Positions 53,789 through 61,584 of a stretch of 64,000 nucleotides of DNA are shown one piece after another; position 1 is the first letter of the stretch, and the number at the start of each line of letters is the position of its first letter. This DNA is from JARYLZ01 sp964388275. GTDB taxonomy: Bacteria; Bacteroidota; Ignavibacteria; SZUA-365. Location of the stretch: assembly GCA_964388275.1 (NCBI GenBank), contig CAYLZD010000021.1, forward strand, positions 1 through 64,000. The letters run 5' to 3'. The notes under the pieces are model-generated. The model was not told where the DNA came from, ran no database searches, and saw only the letters and a list, made by a program, of their open reading frames with translations. The translations under genes were made by a program, and so were the position numbers.

Positions 53789-55357
53789 ATGACACAAAGG
53801 AAACATCGGCTTATCCGTATCTCCACACTCGCGCTGCTCGCCACGATGATCGCGCCCGCCGCGTCCCGCGGCCAAAACGGCGCGTTCGACGGCTACACGC
53901 TCTTCAATCCCACCAACAGCCGAACCACCTATCTGCTCGACATGAGCAAGCGCACGGTTCACACCTGGCAGCATTCACAGAGCGGAGGGTACTCGGTTTA
54001 TCTGCTTCCCGACGGCTGTCTCATCAGACCCGCATCGGCGCCGAACGCGGTAATCCGCGGAGCGGCGTACTCGGGACTGATACAGAAAACGGACTGGGAC
54101 GGCAATCTCGTCTGGGAATACCTGTATTCGAACTCCTCCCACATAGCCCATCACGACGTGGAACCTATGCCGAACGGCAACGTCATGCTGATAGCCTGGG
54201 AAGTCAAGAGCGCCGCCGAAGCCGCCGCCGCCGGCCGCAGCAACGCGACCGTTATGTGGCCGGACCATCTTGTGGAGGTGAAACCGACCGGCCGGAACAC
54301 CGGGGACGTAGTCTGGGAATGGCATGCCTGGGACCATCTGGTTCAGGACAAGGACCAGTCGAAGATCAATTACGGCGTCGTCAAGGATCATCCCGAGCTG
54401 ATCAACATCAATCTCGGGCAGGGAGGAATTGGGCCGGGAGGAGGGGACTGGCTGCATATCAACGGCGTCAGCTATGATCCGGTCAGGGACCTGGTGGTCA
54501 TCAGTTCGCACTTCATGAACGAATTCTACGTGATCGATCACAGCACCACGACAGCCGAGGCGGCGGGGCATACGGGAGGGAGGCACGGACGCGGGGGAGA
54601 CATTCTTTACCGCTGGGGATCTCCGAAAAACTACGGAGCGGCGGGTTCCACGTATTTCGATGTCGTGCACTGCTCCTGGTGGATACCGCAGGGATTGCCG
54701 GGCGCCGGCAATGTTCTGGTGTTCAACAACAACGCCAGGGCCCGCGCTTCCGTGATAGCGGAAATCGTGCTCCCGCTGGACGGCGACGGCCGTTTCGTCA
54801 AGACCGAAGGCGCCGCCTGGGGCCCCGCCTCGCCGGTCTGGACTTACTCGAACGGCACATCCTTTTTCTCCAACCATCTCGGCGGGAACCAGCGCCTGCC
54901 GAACGGCAACACCTTCATCACCGAAGCGACAAGGGGACGCCTGTTGGAGGTGACTCCATCCGGACAGATCGTTTGGGAATACCCCCACACACGCGAGATA
55001 GCGAGGGCGCTCCGATACGCGCCGGATTATCCGGGTCTCGCGCGCCTCTTCACCAGCCGGACGGATGATCTTTTCCCGTCCGAAGGCGCCCCTAGTCTTT
55101 CGAACACGCCGAATCCGTTTTCAGCGGAGACGGTTATTAGTTTCTCAGCGCCCGGAGCCGGCCCCCTGCGGATAAGCGTGCACGATGCTCTCGGACGGCA
55201 AGTCGCGGTTCTGCACACCGCCGGCGCCGGTCCGCGCTACGGCAGCCGGGTCTGGAACGGAAGCGATGCCGCCGGCCGCCGGCTGCCGCCGGGCGTATAT
55301 TATTGCCGCCTGCAAAGCTCGAAGGCGGCATTGACCGTGCCGATGATACTCCTGTAA
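53789..55357 (+). CDS. arylsulfotransferase (ASST)-like secreted protein with T9SS sorting domain
   Basis: A 522-residue protein. The start at 53789 (MTQRKHRLIRIS, then LALLATMIAPAAS) gives a normal signal peptide; an in-frame upstream start at 53747 is less likely. The body resembles the bacterial arylsulfotransferase propeller: YLLDMSKRTVHTWQH, LIQKTDWDGNLVWEY, HHDVEPMPNGNVMLIAWE, GDVVWEWHAWDHLVQD, DWLHINGVSYDPV, NHLGGNQRLPNGNTFITEA. The C-terminus starts SNTPNPFSAETVIS and is a T9SS domain. It probably transfers or hydrolyses sulfate esters outside the cell; the substrate is unknown. It is third in the SUMF1-CotH-ASST operon. Confidence 0.83.
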   Translation: MTQRKHRLIRISTLALLATMIAPAASRGQNGAFDGYTLFNPTNSRTTYLLDMSKRTVHTWQHSQSGGYSVYLLPDGCLIRPASAPNAVIRGAAYSGLIQKTDWDGNLVWEYLYSNSSHIAHHDVEPMPNGNVMLIAWEVKSAAEAAAAGRSNATVMWPDHLVEVKPTGRNTGDVVWEWHAWDHLVQDKDQSKINYGVVKDHPELININLGQGGIGPGGGDWLHINGVSYDPVRDLVVISSHFMNEFYVIDHSTTTAEAAGHTGGRHGRGGDILYRWGSPKNYGAAGSTYFDVVHCSWWIPQGLPGAGNVLVFNNNARARASVIAEIVLPLDGDGRFVKTEGAAWGPASPVWTYSNGTSFFSNHLGGNQRLPNGNTFITEATRGRLLEVTPSGQIVWEYPHTREIARALRYAPDYPGLARLFTSRTDDLFPSEGAPSLSNTPNPFSAETVISFSAPGAGPLRISVHDALGRQVAVLHTAGAGPRYGSRVWNGSDAAGRRLPPGVYYCRLQSSKAALTVPMILL

Positions 55358-55507
55358 CAGCGCCGTCGCGGCGCGCGGCGGACGGGAGCTTCAGAGACTC
55401 ACGACCCGGTTCGTGTCATGCGGGCGCCGCGCCGCCACGATGTTGAATGCTTCCGGCCGCGATTCTGCGAGCGCGTATGATCCGCCGGCCGCGGAAGCTT
55501 GATTGCA

Positions 55508-55536
55508 TTGCATACATTCATATGGCTGTCTATATT
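55508..55536 (+). promoter_or_regulatory. promoter giving a probably leaderless mRNA
   Basis: TTGCAT (55508-55513), 17-bp spacer, TATATT (55531-55536). Transcription from this promoter would begin about 7 bases downstream, which is the ATG at 55544. There is no ribosome site. Confidence 0.5.
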
Positions 55537-55543
55537 AACGCAT

Positions 55544-56089
55544 ATGAAAAAACGACGAATATATTTCAGGCCTCAACTCCCGGCTGCCGAGGAATTGACA
55601 CCGTTGCCGGAACGGAAAAGCGATAATCTTCTACTGGTGGAGCGTCTGCTCGGAGAATTGTTGCAGGAAGTCGATATAAGCGAGATTTCGGACGGCGCCG
55701 GGGTGAGCGTATGGACGCTGCGCAATCTGGCGCGGGGCAAGAGCACGCGCGTCACGAGACAGGTGCTGTTTGCCGTACAGGGACTTTACAATCGCTGGAG
55801 AAAGGGTCTTCCTCTTGCGGCCGAGGCGAAGGCCGGACGCTCCGGGGAGGAGGCGTCCGCCGATTCCGCCGGCGTCGTGACGGCGCCCGCGTTATCGCCC
55901 GCGGCCGTTCCTGCCGCGCCTGGGAACTCGGAACCGCCCGGCGCCCGGACGCCGGCCTCATTCTCCGGCGCGATTAACAGCCGGACGCCGCGCGGAATCA
56001 ATTTGCCGGCGATAGAAGCGGAAATCGAGCGCATCGAGAAACGGTTGCAAATCCTCAACAGCTTGCGCGATCTCGTCATACAGCTCTGA
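55544..56089 (+). CDS. small HTH/coiled-coil protein of unknown function
   Basis: A 181-residue protein with three parts. Residues about 30-90 look like a helix-turn-helix domain (VDISEISDGAGVSVWTLRNL, then ARGKSTRVTRQVLFAVQGLY). A low-complexity Ala/Pro/Ser/Gly linker follows (about 90-150). The end is a short coiled coil (IEAEIERIEKRLQILNSLRD). I do not recognise the family. It could be a DNA-binding organiser or regulator. The ATG at 55544 has no ribosome site, but a good promoter ends eight bases before it, suggesting a leaderless transcript. The gene stands alone at the edge of the repeat-rich accessory stretch. Confidence 0.75.
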   Translation: MKKRRIYFRPQLPAAEELTPLPERKSDNLLLVERLLGELLQEVDISEISDGAGVSVWTLRNLARGKSTRVTRQVLFAVQGLYNRWRKGLPLAAEAKAGRSGEEASADSAGVVTAPALSPAAVPAAPGNSEPPGARTPASFSGAINSRTPRGINLPAIEAEIERIEKRLQILNSLRDLVIQL

Positions 56090-56135
56090 TCCGGTACGGC
56101 CGTATCGTTTCAGGAAGCGGCGCGTGATGGTTTTC

Positions 56136-56183
56136 AACCGCCAAGACGCCATTTTGAACCGCCAAGGCGCCAAGACGCCAAGG
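56136..56183. repeat. CGCCAAGACGCCAAGG-type short repeats
   Basis: Two copies of AACCGCCAAG(A/G)CGCC (56136-56150 and 56157-56171), then CAAGACGCCAAGG. Repeats of this wording are widespread in intergenic DNA of many environmental genomes. They lie in the 296-bp gap 56090-56385. Confidence 0.5.
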
Positions 56184-56207
56184 ATTTTTTATAGGATCAT
56201 GTAATCC

Positions 56208-56240
56208 GCCCGGGGTAGCCGCTACGCGTCAACCCCGGGC
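56208..56240. repeat. REP-like palindrome
   Basis: GCCCGGGGT (56208-56216) pairs perfectly with ACCCCGGGC (56232-56240) around a 15-base loop that is itself partly palindromic. This is the form of a dispersed REP element. It lies in the same gap as the CGCCAAG repeats. Confidence 0.45.
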
Positions 56241-56385
56241 TCAGTTGATGGAATCCCTTCGGGATAGGATGAACAGAAATTGCCGTCCAACGTCCCACGT
56301 ACACCCAGTTCCCAGTTCGCCTTTCCCCCGTGCCGGGACGTGTTTCGAATCCGCAGCGAGTACTCCGTCGTCACACTTCGTTCGC

Positions 56386-56985
56386 TTATCGTAAGCGCGG
56401 AATAACTTTGCCCGTCCGTTCCATGTATTGAACATACGCATCCCCGAATCGCGCGCACATCATCCTCTCTTCCGCCGGAACGCGCACAAACCAGATGAGC
56501 GCGACCGCGAATGCTCCGCTGAAACCCGCGACACTGTTCTGAAGCAGGATCGGCTGTGCAACGGCCCAGAATATGAGCGATGTGTAGAGAGGATGTCTGA
56601 TCCACCCGTAGATGCCTGAGGTCACCAACCGCTGTTGACTGCCGGTCTCGAGCGACGGGGACCACGATGATCCCAAAGACGACTGCGCCGCCCATCGGAG
56701 CACGATACCCGCCAGGAAGACTCCAATCCCGAAGCATCCGGCCCAGTCCGGCAAATAATAGTCGAAAGCCTGGAGCAAATCCGTGAAGACGTAGAGTACC
56801 GGCAAGATCCAGATCCCGCCGGCAATCACTGCAATGACGGCCGCCTCGGAAATACGCCGGAAACTTTCCGGCCTGTAACGCTTGTGTTCGGAGGAGGCCC
56901 GGAGGAAGCGCTGACGAAGGCGGAGCCCCTCGGCGGTCAATAGGCCGATGATGTAAGCGGTGGCAAGAATTGCGCGCAACTTCAT
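56386..56985 (-). CDS. isoprenylcysteine carboxyl methyltransferase (ICMT)-like membrane methyltransferase
   Basis: A 199-residue membrane protein of the ICMT/PEMT family. About five hydrophobic segments are visible. The SAM/substrate signature RHPLYTS (in GIYGWIRHPLYTSLIFWAVA) and the C-terminal EERMMCARFGDAYVQYMER with its paired acidic residues and tyrosine are intact. It probably methylates a lipid or small hydrophobic molecule. Bacteria lack prenylated CaaX proteins, so the true ICMT reaction is not expected. It is isolated among repeats. Confidence 0.88.
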   Translation of the reverse strand: MKLRAILATAYIIGLLTAEGLRLRQRFLRASSEHKRYRPESFRRISEAAVIAVIAGGIWILPVLYVFTDLLQAFDYYLPDWAGCFGIGVFLAGIVLRWAAQSSLGSSWSPSLETGSQQRLVTSGIYGWIRHPLYTSLIFWAVAQPILLQNSVAGFSGAFAVALIWFVRVPAEERMMCARFGDAYVQYMERTGKVIPRLR

Positions 56986-57341
56986 TCTCCTTTTTGCATG
57001 TACAAATTGCCCGACGGTTTTGCTTTCAGCGGCGGCGGTCAGCCGTTCGCAGCACTTGGCTGCTTAGGTGCAAATTGCAACTATTCCGAGCAAGTATGCC
57101 AGGGACCAGCTCAAACCAAATTATGCTCCGTATCGGCGCTCGTCTTGTTCCCCTTTGTTTTCAGCAGAAGCCACTCTCGTGACATGAAATATTCCGCCCT
57201 CAAGTATTGCAGGAGATCAAAGACGATACGCTGGATGAGATACACTGCAATTGTGGGTTCTTCCGGCATGGTCTGTACCCTAAAGTCCAACAATAATTGG
57301 CTTACCCGCAATAAGCGGCCGGAGTTCTCTTTCTGTACTTA
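56986..57341. other. low-GC stretch without a recognisable gene
   Basis: Visibly poorer in GC than its surroundings. Short frames exist on both strands (plus 56998-57345, minus 57111-57311) but neither shows a known domain, a ribosome site or codon use like the neighbours. It may be decayed horizontally acquired DNA. Confidence 0.4.
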
Positions 57342-57491
57342 TTAGACACTTTCGAATACTTTCCCGGGCGCGCAGGCGGCGCTGGCGCCTTGGTTGAAGC
57401 CGTGCTGGTACATGTTGACCAGCGGCGGGCACACCATGTCGGGCGAAATGTCGTAGCCCATGAAGATGGCGACCGACCGCGCGTGTTCGTT
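57342..57491 (-). pseudogene. C-terminal gene fragment, function unknown
   Basis: About 49 codons ending at a TAA (57342-57344) with protein-like composition: NEHARSVAIFMGYDISPDMV, then PPLVNMYQHGFNQGASAACA. There is no plausible start; the sequence 5' of it turns into the non-coding inverted repeat at 57510. It reads like the tail of a truncated gene. I do not recognise the family. Confidence 0.4.
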
Positions 57492-57509
57492 TAGGGTGAG
57501 ATTATTGGC

Positions 57510-57572
57510 CACAAAAGGCACGAAACACACAAAGCACACAACAAGGAATACCCTTCTCTCGTGCCTTTTGTG
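57510..57572. repeat. 14-bp inverted repeat (MITE- or hairpin-like)
   Basis: CACAAAAGGCACGA (57510-57523) and its exact complement TCGTGCCTTTTGTG (57559-57572), separated by 35 bases rich in CACAAAG/CACACA. It lies between two gene fragments in a stretch with other mobile-element debris. Confidence 0.5.
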
Positions 57573-57700
57573 CTTTTTCTGGCTATCCGTTCAACCGCTT
57601 CACGGTGGGCGGCTTTGTGATCGCCTATCGAATTTACCCGTCACTAAAAATGGTACACTCCCGCGCGGTCCGCCGAATCGATCCCTGACAAGGCCATATC

Positions 57701-58015
57701 TCAACAAAAGAAAAGTTCTTCAACGGTTACGCCTTGGCTGGTGCAAAAGGCCAGTAATGCATCTCCATCGAGAGGAAGACTCTCCGATACCAAACGTAAT
57801 TTGGTTGACGGACTACAGTGCTTTCCGCGCTCGTTCATGCCGATGCTTCCTCCTGGGTATGGAATTGGTGTGCGTGATCGCCTCTCGCGTGATACCCACG
57901 AATATAGCGTAGCTACGGGAATTCCCGTCTCCTCCGATATGACTGGGACCGACGGCGCTCCCGGCTGTCGAAGTCGAGTAAGTATCTGTTCTTTGTTCTC
58001 CCATTTCTTGGTCAT
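57701..58015 (-). pseudogene. truncated transposase (HTH orfA type) remnant
   Basis: A 104-residue frame whose start MTKKWENKEQILTRLRQPGA, HTH segment PVISEETGIPVATLYSWVSR and second helix region STKLRLVSESLPLDGDALLA match the N-terminal HTH protein of insertion sequences. In complete relatives the frame continues after the equivalent of FCTSQGVTVEELF with a QW-type helix and a further 50 or more residues; here it stops at once. No integrase-core (DDE) gene follows. The sequence just beyond its start resembles an IS end. It is a dead insertion-sequence fragment. Confidence 0.6.
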
Positions 58016-58140
58016 TGTCTCACTCTCCTGTGCCCCATAATGATCAGTTCAACCGGACATCTTGACCTGAAACGAGGGGCCCACGGTCGGGGACATGGGT
58101 GTGAAACATGGTTGTCATTTCATCCATCTCCGCCTGTGTC

Positions 58141-58795
58141 TGCACAGGCGCCCTTCTAAAACTTGCAGCCGTCCTCGCGGCACCCTGAACGGCCGCTCGC
58201 GCAAATTTGCAGCCGTCCTCGTGACGACCCGCATAGTCCTCTTGTCGACTTGCGCTGTTTTCCCGCAGACTGCAGCGCCCTTCGTGATGACGTGCACAGG
58301 CACGCGTGACAACTTACAGGAGTCCTCGCTGGGACCCGCACAGCCACTCGCGCATACCTCCCGGCACTTTATGCGAGCTGATGAGCACGGGAAGCAGACC
58401 TGCGCGCACTTATAGATGCGTGCACAGCACCAGATGCACGCTTGCAGGCAACTGATGCTCGCTTCCAGGCGTCCTTGCGGAGACCTGCACAGGCACTCGT
58501 GACAACTTGCAAGCGTCCTCGTGAAGGCTTTCACCGGCGCTCGCGCAAGCTTCACGGCGCCTATTGCGTACCGACGAACACTCGAAGCACGCATGCGCCG
58601 GCACTCGCGCAAACCTGCAGCCTTCCTCGCGACAAATTTCGAGGACACTCGCCAAGCTTGCCGGAGTCCTCGCAGAGGCTTGCACAGCCGTTCGTAACAA
58701 CTTGCAAGCGTCCTCGTGAAGACATGCACAGGCGCGCGCAACTTTGCCGGAGTCCTCTCGGCGGCTTGCACGGGCACTCATGGATAATTCCCTGA
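58141..58795. repeat. array of about 30 degenerate 22-bp tandem repeats
   Basis: The stretch divides almost end to end into units of 19-24 bases, most exactly 22, each starting YTGCA and carrying (T/A)CTCG near the middle and GAC, AAC or GGC at the end. Two alternating flavours give a 44-bp higher-order period: one like TTGCAAGCGTCCTCGTGAAG-AC and one like CTGCACAGGCACTCGTGACA-AC. No two units are wholly identical for long. The repeat is not a multiple of three, so the long open frames across it (minus 58115-58777 and 58410-58805, plus 58442-58795) are by-products. It lies between the transposase remnant and the gene at 59265, in a 1249-bp stretch (58016-59264) with no recognised gene. Confidence 0.85.
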
Positions 58796-59264
58796 ACCCA
58801 TACACGGATGCTTGAGCCTCGAAGGTCTACCGCACTGTGCCGAATCCGGCTTGCACTTCACTACAAACCGGCGTTTGCGGCAGGAATTCGTCCATTATGC
58901 TACGAAAATCGTAATATTTTCCTTCCCTGGAATGAGAAGCTCATCGATCCGTTATGCTGCCTCATATTCCCCGGTTCGCTTTGCCGTACTATCCGGGAGG
59001 TACGAATCGACGGGGACAGCCGGAAAGCACGTGAAAATATTCTAATGACCCGGGAACATTCTTTGTACGCCGAGCGTGTAAGAGTCCGGAGTCCTGAAAA
59101 CAATGATCACACGGGCTGTCACACGGCAATGCAGTGATGAGATAAAAAGACCGGTCCATCTCATCTCCTACAATGCCGGGATTGCGCGTGCGGCCATTTT
59201 CAGGGTTCTCGTAACCGAGGCCTCGGTTGAACAAATTCCCAAACCACCAGCAAAGGAAACAGTT

Positions 59265-59981
59265 ATGACTGATCGACAGATCAACCGACTCATGATGTTT
59301 CGCGCAGTCAGCGATTATTTGAGCGGCAACGCTGAAGCCGTGAAAAAGATCAACGCGCTCGTCGAACTTGCTGACGAGCTCAAGCGAAGGATCTCCGCCA
59401 TCGAATTTGCGACCGAGAGACACTCGTCGATGATGAAGGGGAGAACCGACACCAAGTACGAAGCAGAGGATCGTCTCACCGATATCCTCAAGGCCGTCAG
59501 CGCCGCATTGTACGCGTACGCGCAGAAGAAAGGAGACAACGAGACCAAGGCGGTCGCGTCAATGCGGGAATGGCAATTCCGTTCGCTGCGTGATGAAGAA
59601 CAGATTCGGCATGCAAACGTCATTCTACGCAAGTGCGAGTCCGCAGCCGCGGATCTCGAGCATTACGCTGTGAATGCGGAAATGATCGAAGCGTTCCGAA
59701 ACGCCATATCGAATTACGAACGTTCCCTGCTCGTGCGCGACGCGACGAAAGCCGACCGCACCGTCACCACCGGCGATATAGGCGCGATGTTCAGGGATCT
59801 CGGCATTTTCCTCGTTGAACAGCTCGATCCTGTAATGCGCATGCTTCGCAGCATCGAGCCGCACGTTTACGACGGCTACAAGGCGGTACGTGTAACACAA
59901 TCTCTTGGAATCCGCTACAGAAAAAACGGCGAAACTACGCCCGAACAGGTGCCTGAAGCGCCCGCGGAGACAGCGGCGTGA
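59265..59981 (+). CDS. conserved-looking cytoplasmic protein, helical, unknown function
   Basis: A 238-residue protein. The start at 59265 has AAAGGAAA at 9-16 bases upstream; a longer frame from 59103 lacks this. It begins MTDRQINRLMMFRAVSDYL and appears entirely alpha-helical and charged, with SVASMREWQF-like and FLVEQLDPVMRMLRSI-like helices and no membrane segment or signal peptide. No catalytic motif is seen. Similar helical proteins of this length are scattered through FCB-group genomes as hypothetical proteins, but I cannot name a family. The gene is followed by a strong inverted repeat. Confidence 0.8.
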   Translation: MTDRQINRLMMFRAVSDYLSGNAEAVKKINALVELADELKRRISAIEFATERHSSMMKGRTDTKYEAEDRLTDILKAVSAALYAYAQKKGDNETKAVASMREWQFRSLRDEEQIRHANVILRKCESAAADLEHYAVNAEMIEAFRNAISNYERSLLVRDATKADRTVTTGDIGAMFRDLGIFLVEQLDPVMRMLRSIEPHVYDGYKAVRVTQSLGIRYRKNGETTPEQVPEAPAETAA

Positions 59982-60011
59982 TACCTATGAATTGACACTT
60001 CGGTTACCGAC

Positions 60012-60061
60012 TGCGGCGTCCGGTGCGGTCATCAGGCACGTGTCCGACACCGGACGCCGCA
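60012..60061. terminator. 14-bp inverted repeat downstream of the 59265 gene
   Basis: TGCGGCGTCCGGTG (60012-60025) and its exact complement CACCGGACGCCGCA (60048-60061) around a 22-base loop, 30 bases past the stop codon. It could end transcription or be a REP-like element; no T-run follows. Confidence 0.45.
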
Positions 60062-60063
60062 AC

Positions 60064-60119
60064 CCAACTCCCAACTCCCTACTCCCTACTCCCTACTCCC
60101 CACGCCCCACTCCCTACTC
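60064..60119. repeat. eight 7-bp repeats (consensus CCTACTC)
   Basis: Eight heptamers in a row: CCAACTC twice, CCTACTC three times, CCCACGC, CCCACTC, CCTACTC. The last copy supplies the stop codon (CTA, read TAG) of the minus-strand gene at 60114. Confidence 0.8.
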
Positions 60120-60746
60120 CACGAAGTTGACATACACCACCGGATGCAACTCCCACGAACTCCCGTGCGTGTACACACGCCCATGGTCGTCAGGTCCATG
60201 CCAGCCATCGTAAAAACCCAGGCCCATCAAGGTTATCGGGATGCCCGGGTTGAACTCCCGCCTCAGCTTGTAACTTGTTATGCGGGTTCCACGCGCGGCC
60301 AGATAGTCGGTTATGTACTCGAAAATATGCCTCTGATTGCTGCAATACTCCATCGTCAGTTCCACCACGGCTCGTGTTGCCGCGGAATCCTCGGGTCCTA
60401 TTTCCATATGATAGTCGCAATCGTCCTCCATCTTGATATAGTACAGGTATCCCTTCAGGATATACAGCGTGTCTTCAGGCGTGTTGGTAATTATGTCGAG
60501 GCGCTTTGAACCGCGGTTCACGTCCCTTGTCGAGTCCGCGTAGATCTGCTGCCATTCGATGATCTCCGCAGGCTCTATAATCCTCGTGGCGAGAGGGTAA
60601 CGGCTGTATGTTTTCCTGTGCTTTACCTTGCTGCGATACTGCAGCGTCTGATTCGTGCCTGTACAGTCGCAGGGATCCTGCTGCGCAAACAGGCCGGTAA
60701 AGGGATATAGCAGAAAAAGCGCGAGGGATAGGTTTTTTGGTGACAT
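60114..60746 (-). CDS. secreted protein of unknown function
   Basis: A 210-residue protein with a signal peptide (LSLALFLLYPFTGLFAQ). The mature N-terminus has DPCDCTG, and further cysteines lie in EDDCDYHMEIG and MEYCSNQRHIF, so it may be disulfide-bonded. The C-terminal part FNPGIPITLMGLGFYDGWHG and RVYTHGSSWELHPVV recalls nuclease-like or phage-associated secreted proteins, with His and Asp side chains clustered, but this is not enough to assign a family. It is last in the minus-strand run, 27 bases after the NlpC-like gene. Its stop codon lies in a heptad repeat. Confidence 0.8.
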   Translation of the reverse strand: MSPKNLSLALFLLYPFTGLFAQQDPCDCTGTNQTLQYRSKVKHRKTYSRYPLATRIIEPAEIIEWQQIYADSTRDVNRGSKRLDIITNTPEDTLYILKGYLYYIKMEDDCDYHMEIGPEDSAATRAVVELTMEYCSNQRHIFEYITDYLAARGTRITSYKLRREFNPGIPITLMGLGFYDGWHGPDDHGRVYTHGSSWELHPVVYVNFVE

Positions 60747-60773
60747 GGCATTGCAATGTGCGCGTGAATCGCG

Positions 60774-61475
60774 TTACAATAAACCCAGCGCGGCTTTGGT
60801 CACGCTGCCCACCTCGCCGTCGGCGACCAGTTCGTATGCGAGTTGAAACGCAATAACAGCCGCATGTGTCTTGGGACCGAAAACGCCGTCAATGCCGCCT
60901 GTATCGTAGCCGTTGTCCGTAAGAGCCCGCTGTATGAGCGTTATGTCCTCTCCTTTCATTCTTGGCGTTTTGAGACGATATATGACACCGGAAGGCAGCG
61001 CAACGGTTACCGGCCTGGACTCTGTGTAAGTGATGCCCGGAACCAGTATTCCCATGTCCCAACGCCGTCCCGCGAGTTTGGAAGCTATGACTCCGAGCTT
61101 GCTCGAATGCGCTTCCACGGTGCCTCCTTTGCCGTCGGATATCACGATATGCCCCGTAGAGCCGGTCTTGGGAATGCGCAACACCGCCGCGCCCGGAATG
61201 CGCGCAGCTTCCTCGATCGAAATCATCTTCCCGAGCGATTTCGCATCCCTGGCCCAATGACCCGTGTAAGCGTCCGCGACCGCCGGATCGCAGTTGTTCT
61301 TGTGGCAGCCGTAGAGTTTCTCGCCGGCCTGGTATACAAGCCAGGATGCAAACTCGGCGCAATCCCAGGGACCTTTCCACTTGCCGTTGTTCTTAGGCGC
61401 CAATACGCCGAGTATGTATTTCTCTCCCAAATGCTTGCGGGAGAGGGATAAAATCTTCTTGCCGGTTGCCGCCAT
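60774..61475 (-). CDS. NlpC/P60-like hydrolase with peptidoglycan-binding domain
   Basis: A 233-residue protein. The start at 61475 is set by GGAG ten bases upstream; the longer frame to 61550 is not used. Residues 1-150 look like an NlpC/P60 or CHAP-type cysteine peptidase: Cys39 in GPWDCAEFASWLVY, His109 in GSTGHIVISDG, and His123 or nearby polar residues. Residues about 165-233 are a PG_binding_1 domain (LIQRALTDNGYDTGGIDGVF, GPKTHAAVIAFQ). No signal peptide is seen, as in phage-type lysins and some toxins. It follows the amidohydrolase on the same strand. Confidence 0.85.
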   Translation of the reverse strand: MAATGKKILSLSRKHLGEKYILGVLAPKNNGKWKGPWDCAEFASWLVYQAGEKLYGCHKNNCDPAVADAYTGHWARDAKSLGKMISIEEAARIPGAAVLRIPKTGSTGHIVISDGKGGTVEAHSSKLGVIASKLAGRRWDMGILVPGITYTESRPVTVALPSGVIYRLKTPRMKGEDITLIQRALTDNGYDTGGIDGVFGPKTHAAVIAFQLAYELVADGEVGSVTKAALGLL

Positions 61476-61584
61476 GATATTATCTCCAGTTCTGTGTGAT
61501 ATCAGCCGTAAGAGTGACGTTGACTGTATTTTATCCGGGTGTATCTGCAAATAGGCACTGCCTGAGATTACCGGAATATGCTGC

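Noticed and set aside
56998..57345. 115-codon plus-strand gene next to the ICMT-like gene
   Set aside because: No ribosome site, no domain, and composition unlike neighbouring genes; treated as non-coding.
58115..58777. 220-codon minus-strand frame with Cys/Arg-rich repeats
   Set aside because: Produced by the 22-bp repeats, whose length is not a multiple of three; several frames on both strands are open at once and none has a ribosome site.
58141..58795. CRISPR array
   Set aside because: Units are contiguous and degenerate, with no identical repeats separated by unique spacers, and no cas genes are present.
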